Positions 1-8,200 of a DNA stretch of 64,000 bases are shown here, in pieces. The stretch is taken from positions 1-64,000 of the forward strand of contig NZ_BCVA01000033.1 of the NCBI RefSeq assembly GCF_001591505.1. Direction: 5' to 3'. The stretch is from Neobacillus niacini NBRC 15566. Lineage in GTDB: Bacteria; Bacillota; Bacilli; Bacillales; Cytobacillaceae. The notes beneath the pieces are model-generated. The model did no database searches. It saw only the letters and a program-made list of their open reading frames with translations, and was not told where the DNA came from. The position numbers and the translations under genes are program-made. Numbering within the stretch: the stretch's first letter is position 1; every line of letters starts with the position of its first letter.

Positions 1-212
1 GTAATATTGCCTTCTAAAAGGCTAACTAGAAAACTAAGTTGCTAACTTTGCTGCGTCGTATCAGCGACATTGATAATCTTACAACGATTCACGACAAAAA
101 TCAACACTAAATTTTAATTTTTTTTAAGCGAAAAGTAATACAGACATTATTCCACAATATTATCATTCTCAACCTACTCTTTGAAGAAGTTGTGTCGAGA
201 AGAAAAAAAATG

Positions 213-236
213 GTTTAGAACGTTTTTATTGGGTAA
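213..236 (+). promoter_or_regulatory. sigma-B-like promoter
   Basis: GTTTAG at 213-218, a 12-base spacer, then GGGTAA at 231-236. This is close to the sigma-B consensus GTTTAA-N12-14-GGGTAT. It sits about 45 bases before the start of the small protein at 282. A TATAAT-like sequence just downstream (about 246-251) could be an alternative sigma-A -10, but no good -35 accompanies it. The sequence match is direct; use by sigma-B is inferred. Confidence 0.55.
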
Positions 237-281
237 AAATACAATATAATTTCATTCATAAAAAAAGGAGATGATGTAACC

Positions 282-428
282 TTGAGTTACAAACAGAAGA
301 AAGACATCGATAAAATGACCGTAAAGCAGGTGGAACCAGAAGAAAACATAACCATTAATGAGAAATCTCCTGAATTTGATGTAATCGGAACTGCCCTAAA
401 TGACCTCCACAGTCCTTTTGAATTCTAA
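282..428 (+). CDS. small hypothetical protein, 48 aa
   Basis: A 48-residue ORF starting with TTG at 282. It is preceded by an extended Shine-Dalgarno sequence (AAAGGAGATGATG at about 265-277) and followed directly by a strong hairpin terminator. The product is charged, hydrophilic and has no membrane segment; it begins MSYKQKKDIDK and ends LNDLHSPFEF. I do not recognise the family. The sigma-B-like promoter upstream suggests a general-stress-induced small protein, which is an inference. Promoter, ribosome binding site, ORF and terminator in order make this likely to be a real gene despite its size. Confidence 0.6.
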   Translation: MSYKQKKDIDKMTVKQVEPEENITINEKSPEFDVIGTALNDLHSPFEF

Positions 429-429
429 A

Positions 430-476
430 AAACCCAGTGTATCAAAGAGACTGTTCTCTTTAATACACTGGGTTTT
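430..476. terminator. bidirectional intrinsic terminator
   Basis: A long inverted repeat: a 13-base arm at 430-442 pairs with 463-475, and an inner 7-base arm (444-450 with 455-461) extends it. A and T runs lie on both sides. It sits between the convergent small gene (282-428) and the methyltransferase (477-1250), so it can end both transcripts. Confidence 0.85.
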
Positions 477-1250
477 TTACTTACGCTTTAACGCCTTTAA
501 AATAATTGCTTCCCCAATAAATGATATAATTTTTTCATCCTGAATGATTATTCTAAATTTATCTTTAATCTTGCTAGAAGATTCAAGAATAAACTTGGTT
601 AAATTATTTTTTTCAAGTTCTGAAAGCTTCATATTTGCACACCACGATTCAAATCGAAACGTCTTCTCAAACCTGTGCCATTCAAAAACTTCCAAACCAC
701 TTTCCTCAAGTTTTTGAATCCATTCTGACTTTTTCCAAGCACGAAAATGACTATAATCCCGTATTTTCTCGATTGTATTGTAAAATGCGTCGTATTCCTT
801 AGACTCAGGTGTAACATTATCATCCAATAAAAATTGTCCGCCTGGTTTTAATACTCGATATACTTCCTTTATGAATAAATCAACATTAGGAAAATGATGT
901 GGTGCAATTCTGCAGGTAACGATATCAAACGATTCATCTGTAAGAGGGAGCTGTTCCGCATCCCCTTGAATAAATTCCACATTTCGATGACCGTTTTTAT
1001 AAATAAAATTCTTAGCTGCTGCCAACATTTCTGCTGTCAGATCAACTGCTGTCACTTTTTTAACGAATGGCGCGAATGCATTTGCTGTATGCCCACCACC
1101 TGTCGCAATATCAAGCAGTACTTCCTGTCCATTGACATCTGCCATTTTTACCATCATCAATAAGTCTTTTCCATCCTTATGAATCGGACTTGAAACGTAC
1201 GAAGCAGCATTGTTTCCAAATTGCTGTTGAACGTCTTTTTTAATATCCAT
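477..1250 (-). CDS. class I SAM-dependent methyltransferase
   Basis: A 257-residue protein of the Methyltransf_11/UbiE-like class. Motif I for S-adenosylmethionine binding is visible as LLDIATGGGHTA near residue 45, followed by an acidic strand end (VTAVDLT), the motif around GDAEQLPLTDESFDIV, and the post-motif VYRVLKPGGQFLL. The ATG at 1250 is preceded by AAGAGGTG with six bases of spacing; a GTG nine bases further up overlaps this ribosome binding site and is not used. The substrate cannot be told from sequence. Related Bacillus proteins are called YcgJ-like. It appears monocistronic and ends at the shared terminator. Confidence 0.85.
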   Translation of the reverse strand: MDIKKDVQQQFGNNAASYVSSPIHKDGKDLLMMVKMADVNGQEVLLDIATGGGHTANAFAPFVKKVTAVDLTAEMLAAAKNFIYKNGHRNVEFIQGDAEQLPLTDESFDIVTCRIAPHHFPNVDLFIKEVYRVLKPGGQFLLDDNVTPESKEYDAFYNTIEKIRDYSHFRAWKKSEWIQKLEESGLEVFEWHRFEKTFRFESWCANMKLSELEKNNLTKFILESSSKIKDKFRIIIQDEKIISFIGEAIILKALKRK

Positions 1251-1343
1251 CTGTATCACCTCTTACTTCTAATTTATTTTATAAAGCTAATAAAAGAAAT
1301 TATGAGGTTTTTATGAATTCCCATAAGAAAAACTTATACAGAG

Positions 1344-2099
1344 TTACATTTCAAATTCAAGTACAACCGGACAATGATCACTTCCCATAACTTCACAATG
1401 AATATCTGCAGTAAGTAATGAGTCACGAAGTTTTTCTGAAACAATAAAATAATCAATTCGCCAGCCAATATTCCGCTCACGAACCTTAGCCATGTATGAC
1501 CACCATGTATAGGCTCCTTCTTTTTCCGGATAAAAGTAGCGGTAGCTATCAAGGAACCCAGATTCCAGCAGTGTAGTCATTTTTCCTCGTTCCTCCACTG
1601 TAAAACCCGAGTTACCTAAGTTAGATTTTGGATTTTTCAAGTCCATTTCGCGATGCGCCACATTTAAATCCCCACAAAGAACAACTGGCTTAACTCGGTC
1701 TAGGTCTATCAGATGGGAGATAATTCGATCTTCCCATTCTAATCTGTATCCTAGTCTCGCCAAATCTCTTTGCGAATTTGGCGTGTAAACATTCACTAGA
1801 TAAAACTTTTCAAATTCTAACGTTAGAATTCGTCCCTCATCTTGCGAAGCTTCATCCCCTAAACCATATCGAACAGATATTGGTTCAACTTTTGTGAAAA
1901 CTGCTGTGCCTGAATACCCCTTTTTCACCGCGTAGTTCCAGTATTGATGGTATCCTTCAAGTTCAAGATTGATTTGACCTTCCTGTAATTTTGTCTCCTG
2001 CACACAAAAAATATCTGCATTTACTTCTTTAAAGTAATCTAAAAAACCTTTATTTACACAAGCCCTAAGCCCATTTACATTCCAAGATACTAATTTCAT
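1344..2099 (-). CDS. exoA: exodeoxyribonuclease III (AP endonuclease)
   Basis: A 252-residue member of the exonuclease III/endonuclease-exonuclease-phosphatase family, the usual length for Bacillus ExoA. It starts MKLVSWNVNGLRA and contains the expected catalytic blocks: QETKLQ with the metal-binding Glu, the VNVYTPN strand, CGDLNVAH with catalytic Asp and Asn, and C-terminal GSDHCPV with the Asp-His pair. It repairs abasic and oxidised sites in DNA in the cytoplasm. ATG 2099 follows GGGAAGGG with good spacing, so the eight extra upstream codons in the open frame are unlikely to be used. Confidence 0.95.
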   Translation of the reverse strand: MKLVSWNVNGLRACVNKGFLDYFKEVNADIFCVQETKLQEGQINLELEGYHQYWNYAVKKGYSGTAVFTKVEPISVRYGLGDEASQDEGRILTLEFEKFYLVNVYTPNSQRDLARLGYRLEWEDRIISHLIDLDRVKPVVLCGDLNVAHREMDLKNPKSNLGNSGFTVEERGKMTTLLESGFLDSYRYFYPEKEGAYTWWSYMAKVRERNIGWRIDYFIVSEKLRDSLLTADIHCEVMGSDHCPVVLEFEM

Positions 2100-2396
2100 A
2101 GTTAAATCCCTTCCCAAGTTCATTACTTTTCAGGAGAAATTGTATCAGCTTTAGAGAGTGATGAAAAGCATTGTGAATTGAGGTATTCATTTTCTCATTT
2201 CGAAAGCAACATTAAATTTATAAAAGTTATTTTCTTCAGTTAGATGGATTAAATAAAACGGAAATGAGAATTTGCGTAAAAATTGACGGGCAAGAAAACA
2301 ACGATATATTTAGTGAAATCAAAGATCAAGGAATCAAAATCATTCAAAATATTTACAATAACATTATTAAAAAATTCAAATATAAGGCTCTACGAA

Positions 2397-2425
2397 AAAT
2401 GGCTTGGAAAAAATCCAAGCCATTT
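2397..2425 (-). terminator. intrinsic terminator of the deacetylase gene
   Basis: Perfect 11-bp stem (AAATGGCTTGG at 2397-2407 with its complement at 2415-2425) followed by a T-rich stretch on the minus strand, immediately downstream of the stop codon at 2427. Confidence 0.8.
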
Positions 2426-2426
2426 C

Positions 2427-3212
2427 TTATGGAACAAAATATTGTTCAGTTAGTTTTGTTGAAAATAATTGAGAGGCTGGTACAATTTTAATATTTCTCT
2501 TTTCAAATTCCTCCATGGATTGAAAAACACCTACAGAACATACTTTACCCGTTACCCCAACATGACCTATCGCAATCCCCTTACCAGTGTATTCCGTTAT
2601 TTTAGCCAACCTGTTCATCTGTTTTCTGACGTGGCTTGAAGATGATATATCATCCAGGAAAACATCTCTTTTTAAAAGCGGAACATTCATTTCCTCTGCT
2701 ACTTTAGGAAATTGGGATTTAGGGCTTGTTCCACTATCGATAATATATAACTTCTTTTCCTTCGCTACTTCGACAATCGCTCTAACGATCTCCTCATTCT
2801 CTACTGCTCTAGAGCCCATATGATTATTCATTCCTACTGCATAAGGAACGGATTTTAACGCTTCCTTAACCCTCTTTTTCACCTCTTTTGGTGAAAGATC
2901 TACTGTAATTGGTTTAGGTCCCAACCAAGAGCGTTTTCCTTTCTTCGGCTCCATCGGTAAATGGACGATTACCTCTATACCATTTTCATGTGCCCACTCC
3001 GCGTGTTTCTTAGAATTCTCAGTAAAGGGCATAACAGCGGCAGTGATCGGGATATCCCCTTCAAGAAAATCTTTCACACCACCTGTTCCACCGCCGAAAT
3101 CGTCAATAATAATGGCTGCCTTAAGCTGATTTTCTCTATTTTTTTCAGCTAATGCCGGATTTTGCATAGAAAGCAAAAGAAATGGAATGAGACACAGCGC
3201 AAATCTTTTCAT
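2427..3212 (-). CDS. divergent polysaccharide deacetylase, YibQ family
   Basis: A 261-residue exported protein. The first 24 or so residues form a signal peptide (MKRFALCLIPFLLLSM followed by an ALAE cleavage-like site). The mature part has the divergent polysaccharide deacetylase (DUF610/YibQ) pattern: IIIDDFGGGTGG with the first Asp pair, VIVHLPMEP with the His, MNNHMGSRA, and IGHVGVTG near the C-terminus. Family members act on envelope glycans, but the substrate is not established. Start ATG 3212 lies five bases after GGAGG; an ATG four codons upstream overlaps that site. Confidence 0.85.
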   Translation of the reverse strand: MKRFALCLIPFLLLSMQNPALAEKNRENQLKAAIIIDDFGGGTGGVKDFLEGDIPITAAVMPFTENSKKHAEWAHENGIEVIVHLPMEPKKGKRSWLGPKPITVDLSPKEVKKRVKEALKSVPYAVGMNNHMGSRAVENEEIVRAIVEVAKEKKLYIIDSGTSPKSQFPKVAEEMNVPLLKRDVFLDDISSSSHVRKQMNRLAKITEYTGKGIAIGHVGVTGKVCSVGVFQSMEEFEKRNIKIVPASQLFSTKLTEQYFVP

Positions 3213-3278
3213 AAGAACCTCCATGTGAATGTTTTATGTTTTACGTTAATTTGCCCTGTGGTAATGGAATCATTCCAA

Positions 3279-3306
3279 CAAAAAAGGACCTTATCAAAAG
3301 GCCCTT
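3279..3306 (-). terminator. intrinsic terminator of ppiB
   Basis: AAGGACC at 3284-3290 pairs with GGCCCTT at 3300-3306 (one G-U pair on the minus strand), followed by a run of T on the minus strand, just beyond the ppiB stop codon. Confidence 0.75.
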
Positions 3307-3318
3307 CTAGCTTGCATT

Positions 3319-3756
3319 CTATTCGTCGTATACTTCCACTTTTTCCATGATGTCACCATTTCTCATGGCTTTCGCTGCTTCAAGACCAGAAGTCACTTTA
3401 CCGAAAACAGTATGCACACCGTTTAGGTGCGGCTGAGACTCATGAACGATAAAGAATTGGCTGCCGCCTGTATCTTTACCAGCGTGTGCCATTGAAAGAG
3501 CACCTGGAACATGTGTGTGTGGATTGCCTTGTGTTTCACATTTAATGGTATAACCAGGGCCACCTGTTCCACGGCCTTCAGGGCAACCTCCTTGGCTTAC
3601 GAATCCTGGAATTACACGGTGAAACGTTAACCCATTGTAAAAGCCGCTAGTTGCTAACTTTTCAAAGTTTGCAACTGTACCAGGTGCCTCGTTTGGATAT
3701 AATTCAAACTCAATTTTTTCACCGTTTTGCATTTGTATGTGTCCTTTTTTTGCCAC
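3319..3756 (-). CDS. ppiB: cyclophilin-type peptidyl-prolyl cis-trans isomerase B
   Basis: A 145-residue cytoplasmic cyclophilin that accelerates proline isomerisation during folding. The catalytic FHRVIPGF segment with the active-site Arg is present, as are [15 protein letters not shown] and the substrate-pocket segment [19 protein letters not shown]. Length matches Bacillus PpiB. The start is taken as GTG 3756, nine bases after AAAGGAG; an in-frame ATG four codons upstream (3765) overlaps the ribosome binding site, and longer open frame beyond it lacks a translation signal. Confidence 0.93.
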   Translation of the reverse strand: MAKKGHIQMQNGEKIEFELYPNEAPGTVANFEKLATSGFYNGLTFHRVIPGFVSQGGCPEGRGTGGPGYTIKCETQGNPHTHVPGALSMAHAGKDTGGSQFFIVHESQPHLNGVHTVFGKVTSGLEAAKAMRNGDIMEKVEVYDE

Positions 3757-3861
3757 AATGAACATCTCCTTTATGTAAAAAAATTCATTTTCATCATACA
3801 CTTTCCAACGCAGAAAAGAAAGTTTCATGGTTTAATTTTAAAAATTTGTGGTATTATAACA

Positions 3862-3980
3862 GTACCCCTTCCGAACATTCGCTTGTTGCGGGACACTTAA
3901 CCACTGTACGGACGGAAGGGGTACGTAGTGTCGTTGGTAGCGGCATTGCAGAAAGCCAAGACTCCGGTCTTGGCTTTTTT
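3862..3980 (+). ncRNA. candidate structured small RNA
   Basis: No ORF is present, but the layout is that of a small RNA gene. An extended -10 element (TGG TATTAT, 3849-3857) is followed by a perfect 12-bp stem (GTACCCCTTCCG at 3862-3873 with 3913-3924), a 27-base linker, and a strong intrinsic terminator (AAAGCCAAGAC at 3952-3962 with 3967-3977, then six T). The unit is divergent from ppiB and convergent with the membrane protein gene at 3979. I cannot match it to a named RNA family. Confidence 0.55.
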
Positions 3981-4428
3981 ACTGTTCTTTATTTGTTAAT
4001 TGATAAAATAAAAAAATAAATGAGAAAAACATGAAGTACCCATAGAAACTATATATATGTCTCCACTCACTAGAGTGCTCAAAAAGGCCAAATAGTTCAG
4101 AAAACCTTTCAAATATCGGTATTAATAAGCTGAGGAATAATATAATTCCCACTTTCCCCCATTTATTAACCTCTTTCATTTTCATAACAAAAGCTAGGAC
4201 AAGAATCGGCAGTCCGACAAATGTAAAAGCAATATTAAATGAAAATACTTCAGGAAACGGCCGAATCGGGAACATGTACAAATTCTTCCCAACGAAGTAG
4301 ATATCCAAGCTAGTACCCAGCAAGATGGACAAAACTAATACAGGAGCATATTCTTTAATCAAAAATGGTAATGACTTTTTTTGCCAAGGCGGCAAGTTCA
4401 AGCCTTTCGAGCGTTTTACAGTATTCAT
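3979..4428 (-). CDS. small multi-pass membrane protein
   Basis: A 149-residue protein with four predicted membrane segments (approximately residues 25-45, 55-85, 95-115 and 120-142) and a short basic N-terminus. Start ATG 4428 is preceded by GGGGAG seven bases upstream; the longer open frame (to 4458) lacks such a signal. The gene overlaps the end of yppC by 74 bases and is probably co-transcribed and translationally coupled with it. The size and layout resemble CBO0543-type four-helix membrane proteins, but I cannot assign a function. Confidence 0.7.
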   Translation of the reverse strand: MNTVKRSKGLNLPPWQKKSLPFLIKEYAPVLVLSILLGTSLDIYFVGKNLYMFPIRPFPEVFSFNIAFTFVGLPILVLAFVMKMKEVNKWGKVGIILFLSLLIPIFERFSELFGLFEHSSEWRHIYSFYGYFMFFSFIFLFYQLTNKEQ

Positions 4429-5419
4429 ATTCAATCTCCCCATTGATTTGTGGTTCATTGAGTTCCGAGAGATAGTCGGCTACTTGCCAATCATGAAACC
4501 ATTCTCCCTTTTCCGCTTCTTGGTGATGAACATTTTTCCAGACGTGCGTTAACTCTGGACTATAAATTTTTTTAGCTCCCCACCGCAGCTTGCATGCATT
4601 TAAACGAAGCTGATAGGGAATCCCGGGAATTCCTTCGTTGACATTATTAAAGATATGCGGCCAGTAATCTTTTCTAGACCCAGTATGGCGGTATGTTTTC
4701 GCCCATTGTACAAATTGATTTAATAATTCCTTTTTTTGAAAAAGCACAGCAAACAGTCTTTTGCCTATTAAAATACGCTCATGTAACGATTCAAACTGGT
4801 GAACCGTTTGACCAGCTAGATTCTTTTTACGATAGGGAAACAAAATATGATTAAAAGAAAGGTAGTCCTGCAATTTAAACTCTAAGGTGTTTAGTACATC
4901 TTTTTGATAGATGGGATTCTGAATAACCCTTTTTTCTAAATAATTCTGTTCATTGATAACGAGACCCATTGTTAGAATGTACGAGTCCGACTTCCTCCAA
5001 AAGTAATTCCAAACAGTCTCCATGAAGGTAGATATGTTTAAATAGTGTAAAAGATAAAATAGCGGTTTATTTCTTTTTAAGCTTTCGCTGTAGAGTAAAA
5101 ATTGTGGATACGCATCTTGAAAAATCAGCCAATTGCTTCGTTCTAAAAACGTAAAATAGGCATTCCTTTCTTTATTTGTAAGTATACGTGTGAGAAATTC
5201 ACCCTTTAAATCAGTCATATTCCAGCCGCCATTTCTAGAGACCATATGTCCTAAGAATGCCCAATGGATTTCTGGATGTTTTTGATAAAAGTCAAAATAG
5301 GCCATAGTCCTTGTGACATTATTCTGGTTCAAAGCACTTGTATCTTTTCTTATCCTTTCTAGCAGACTTTGCTCCTCACTCGTTAATTTATGATTGTCAT
5401 GGTCGGCAGGCTGTTTCAT
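4355..5419 (-). CDS. yppC: DUF2515 protein, YppC-like
   Basis: A 354-residue soluble protein resembling Bacillus YppC (DUF2515), rich in aromatic and basic residues, for example the segments NNVTRTMAYFDFY and YLLHYLN. Function is unknown. The ATG at 5419 has only a weak ribosome binding site (AAAGG). The reading frame stays open for about 40 codons upstream with coding-like sequence (RSREKSPIDIIKDELKAK) but no ATG, GTG or TTG. A strong AAGGGGGG lies about 75 bases upstream of the ATG, so the true start may be an unusual codon (ATT or ATC). It is transcribed divergently from sqhC. Confidence 0.8.
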   Translation of the reverse strand: MKQPADHDNHKLTSEEQSLLERIRKDTSALNQNNVTRTMAYFDFYQKHPEIHWAFLGHMVSRNGGWNMTDLKGEFLTRILTNKERNAYFTFLERSNWLIFQDAYPQFLLYSESLKRNKPLFYLLHYLNISTFMETVWNYFWRKSDSYILTMGLVINEQNYLEKRVIQNPIYQKDVLNTLEFKLQDYLSFNHILFPYRKKNLAGQTVHQFESLHERILIGKRLFAVLFQKKELLNQFVQWAKTYRHTGSRKDYWPHIFNNVNEGIPGIPYQLRLNACKLRWGAKKIYSPELTHVWKNVHHQEAEKGEWFHDWQVADYLSELNEPQINGEIEYEYCKTLERLELAALAKKVITIFD

Positions 5420-5566
5420 TTTTGCCTTTAGTTCATCCTTAATGATATCGATTGGCGATTTTTCCCGGCTTCTGATAAATAAAATAACGATAACCCCCCT
5501 TGAGAATTCTCTTTCTACTTCCTGAATATGTATAGATGAGAATATTCAATTGGGAGAGGACTGAAT

Positions 5567-7438
5567 GTGACGATGACCGATACTAGTAAAGGCATTGACT
5601 GGCTGATTAAAACACTTAGAAGTGATCAGTCTCCCGATGGCTCCTGGGATTATCCATTTGAAACAGGATTATCGACAGATGCCTATATGATCATTTTATT
5701 ACGGACATTAGAAATAAATGATGAGGAATTAATAAAGGAACTAGCTGAGAGGATTGTGAGCAGACAAGATACAAATGGCTCATGGAAACTCTTTTATGAT
5801 GAACGGGAAGGGAATCTTACGGCTACGGTGGAATCTTATTACGCCCTTTTATACTCCGGCTATTATGACAAAAAGGATAAACGCCTTCAGAATGCGAAAA
5901 AATTTATTTTATCTAAGGGCGGGATTGAAAAGGTTAGTATGTTCACAAAAGTGATGCTAGCCTTAACAGGGCAATTAGAATGGCCTTCCTTCTCCCATCT
6001 GCCGGTTGAAATTATTTTATTACCACTCTCATTTCCAATTAATTTCTATTCTTTTTCGGTATACGGCAGGGCAAACTTTACCCCTATGATGGTTCTTGCT
6101 GATAAGAAACTATCGATAAAGACAGATAAGAGTCCTGACCTCTCGGATTTACTGGACGGCAGGCTGGATTCTGGATCGTGGATTCGTTCAGAGGAAATGC
6201 GTTCTCTCTTTTCTTTTATCGGAGATGGGGTTAAGAATCTAATCGGACTACCCCAGCAACTTCATAAATTGGCCATACAGCGTGCGAAGAAATATATGCT
6301 CGATCATATTGAAGATGATGGCACGTTTTACAGCTACTACAGTTCTACTTTTTTAATGATCTTTGCCCTGCTCTCGTTAGGATATAAGAAAAGCGATCCT
6401 ATTATCCTGAAAGCCATTGAAGGGATTAAATCAATGAAATGTGTGATTGACGGCCACCCACATTTGCAATATACAACAGCAGATGTTTGGAATACCTCGT
6501 TAATTGGTTATGTACTACAAGAGGCTGGGATTTCACCTGCAGATCCTATGGTTGGTGCTGCCAATCAATACTTACTGAAAAGGCAGCATACGAAATTCGG
6601 GGATTGGGTAATCCATAATCCTGCTAGTTTACCAGGGGGCTGGGGTTTCTCTGATATTAATACCATCAATCCTGATGTGGATGATACCACTGCCTCATTA
6701 AGGTCGATTTCCAGGATGGGGTCTGGTCATCATGATGCCTGGAGTCGAGGAATTAACTGGCTGTTATCCATGCAGAATGACGACGGCGGCTGGGCAGCTT
6801 TTGAAAAAAATACAGATACCAAGCTGTTCGAATTCCTGCCGATTGAGAAGGCAGAGTTCATTCTCACAGATCCATCATGTGCAGATATTACAGGACGTAC
6901 CCTTGAATTCTTTGGTAACTATACGAATTTATCAAAAGATCATTCTAGTATTAAAAAGGGGGTAAAATGGCTGTTGAATCATCAAGAAGGTGATGGTTCT
7001 TGGTATGGGAGATGGGGGATTTGTTATATTTATGGTACATGGGGTGCGGTAACTGGTTTATCAGCTGTTGGGATACCTGGAAGTGATGAGAGTATTCAAA
7101 AAGCCGTAGATTGGCTTTATAGAATTCAAAACAGTGATGGGGGTTGGGGCGAATCTTGTTATAGCGATAATAAAAGAACTTATGTGTCGCTCGGGGCTAG
7201 TACTTTAATCCATACAGCGTGGGCATTGGATGCCTTAATCAGCGTTTCCGACAAACCAACGCTGGCGATCCGCAAAGGTATCTCATACTTATTAGAGAAT
7301 TTGCAGAAAGAGGATTGGACTACTGCTTACCCCAAAGGACAAGGAATGGCCGGTGCTTTTTATATACACTATCATAGCTATCGTTATATCTTTCCATTAT
7401 TGGCTTTGGCCCACTATCGTAAAAAGTTCGAAACGTAA
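5567..7438 (+). CDS. sqhC: squalene-hopene / tetraprenyl-curcumene cyclase family
   Basis: A 623-residue class II triterpene cyclase. The protonating motif DVDDTTA is at about residue 370. Several QW repeats are visible, such as SDQSPDGSW, QDTNGSW, QNDDGGW, QEGDGSW and QNSDGGW, which staple the alpha-barrel. The C-terminus has the usual GAFYIHYHSYRYIFP segment. In Bacillus the homologue SqhC cyclises tetraprenyl-beta-curcumene to sporulenol, a spore lipid; strict squalene cyclisation is the alternative. These enzymes are monotopic membrane proteins. The GTG start follows GGGAGAGGA with suitable spacing. It is divergent from yppC and followed by a long repeat region rather than another gene. 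Confidence 0.9.
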   Translation: MTMTDTSKGIDWLIKTLRSDQSPDGSWDYPFETGLSTDAYMIILLRTLEINDEELIKELAERIVSRQDTNGSWKLFYDEREGNLTATVESYYALLYSGYYDKKDKRLQNAKKFILSKGGIEKVSMFTKVMLALTGQLEWPSFSHLPVEIILLPLSFPINFYSFSVYGRANFTPMMVLADKKLSIKTDKSPDLSDLLDGRLDSGSWIRSEEMRSLFSFIGDGVKNLIGLPQQLHKLAIQRAKKYMLDHIEDDGTFYSYYSSTFLMIFALLSLGYKKSDPIILKAIEGIKSMKCVIDGHPHLQYTTADVWNTSLIGYVLQEAGISPADPMVGAANQYLLKRQHTKFGDWVIHNPASLPGGWGFSDINTINPDVDDTTASLRSISRMGSGHHDAWSRGINWLLSMQNDDGGWAAFEKNTDTKLFEFLPIEKAEFILTDPSCADITGRTLEFFGNYTNLSKDHSSIKKGVKWLLNHQEGDGSWYGRWGICYIYGTWGAVTGLSAVGIPGSDESIQKAVDWLYRIQNSDGGWGESCYSDNKRTYVSLGASTLIHTAWALDALISVSDKPTLAIRKGISYLLENLQKEDWTTAYPKGQGMAGAFYIHYHSYRYIFPLLALAHYRKKFET

Positions 7439-7659
7439 CACGATGGATAGTTGGTGAATTATTTCTTCAGTATCAAGTTGAGTTTCTAATCGCCTTTTTC
7501 ATTCAAAACCTTCCTACCTGCCAAAATAGGTCCCTTACCTGCGAATTCTGTTCACTTACCTGCATAAATTCCTTTTTACCTGCATATTCGATTTGTTTAT
7601 CTGCCTAATTAATTCCTAGCCCAAATTGAATGTGAACAAGCAGACTACTGCCCGGCACA

Positions 7660-7696
7660 GGTATCTAATTTTCCTTTATATAGAAAATTAGATACC
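7660..7696. repeat. hairpin in repeat copy 1
   Basis: Perfect 14-bp inverted repeat: GGTATCTAATTTTC at 7660-7673 pairs with 7683-7696 around a nine-base loop. The equivalent hairpin of copy 2 keeps pairing despite base changes. Confidence 0.85.
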
Positions 7697-7911
7697 AAAT
7701 TTGTTGTTTGAGTCCTAATCATGGTGACTTTTTTCAATGAACTTTCTCATTCAAAATCTTCCTACATGCCAAAATGTGTCCCTTACCTGCGAATTCTGTT
7801 CACTTACCTGCATAAATTCCTTTTTACCTGCATATTCCTTTTATTTATCTGCCTAATTAATTCCTCCACCCAACTTGAAGGTAAAAACGCCAGACTACTG
7901 CCCGGCACAGT

Positions 7912-7944
7912 TATCCAATTTTCCCATATTTGGAAAATTGGATA
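7912..7944. repeat. hairpin in repeat copy 2
   Basis: Perfect 13-bp inverted repeat: TATCCAATTTTCC at 7912-7924 pairs with 7932-7944. Compared with copy 1, TCTAAT has become TCCAAT and the opposite arm changed ATTAGA to ATTGGA, a compensatory pair. Copy 3 lacks a recognisable hairpin. Confidence 0.85.
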
Positions 7945-8200
7945 TCATATTTGTTTGAGTCCTAATCCTGGTGACTTTTTTTCAATGACCTTTTTCATTC
8001 AAGATCTTCCTACCTGCCAAAATGTGTTCCTTACCTGCGAATTCTGTTCACTTACCTGCATAAATTCCTTTTTACCTGCATATTTCTCTTGTTTATCTGC
8101 CTAATTAATTCCACTTCCCAAATTGAAGGTAAAAAATGCCAGGCGGCTGATTGGCTCTGTATTAATTTTCTAAATATGGTCATTACACATTTTCACATGG

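Larger units (their letters stand above)
7479..8145. repeat. three-copy 248-bp tandem repeat with 21-bp ACCTGC boxes
   Basis: This 760-base intergenic stretch holds three diverged tandem copies (about 7479-7710, 7711-7957 and 7958-8145) at a period of 248 bp. Each copy contains five boxes: four ACCTGC or a one-base variant, then ATCTGC. They start at 7516, 7537, 7558, 7578, 7599; 7764, 7785, 7806, 7826, 7847; and 8012, 8033, 8054, 8074, 8095. Spacing is 21, 21, 20, 21 in every copy. The period is not a multiple of three and stops interrupt all copies, so it is not a coding repeat. Copies 1 and 2 also carry a hairpin. Confidence 0.9.

Noticed and set aside
1-212. Possible end of an RNA gene or operon at the window edge
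   Set aside because: I see no tRNA or rRNA signature, ORF or clear terminator. The stretch is left as unexplained AT-rich intergenic DNA.
2264-2491. 75-codon plus-strand ORF upstream of and across the deacetylase gene end
   Set aside because: It has no ribosome binding site, runs through the deacetylase terminator hairpin and overlaps the end of that gene. The AT-rich, Lys/Ile/Asn-rich composition fits chance.
7721-8104. 127-codon ORF inside the tandem repeat
   Set aside because: The repeat period (248) is not a multiple of three, so the copies are read in different frames, and copy 1 has stops. There is no ribosome binding site.
7479-8145. CRISPR-like array
   Set aside because: The 21-bp spaced boxes share only six to eight bases and the sequence between them is itself repeated between copies. 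There are no spacers of variable content and no cas genes.
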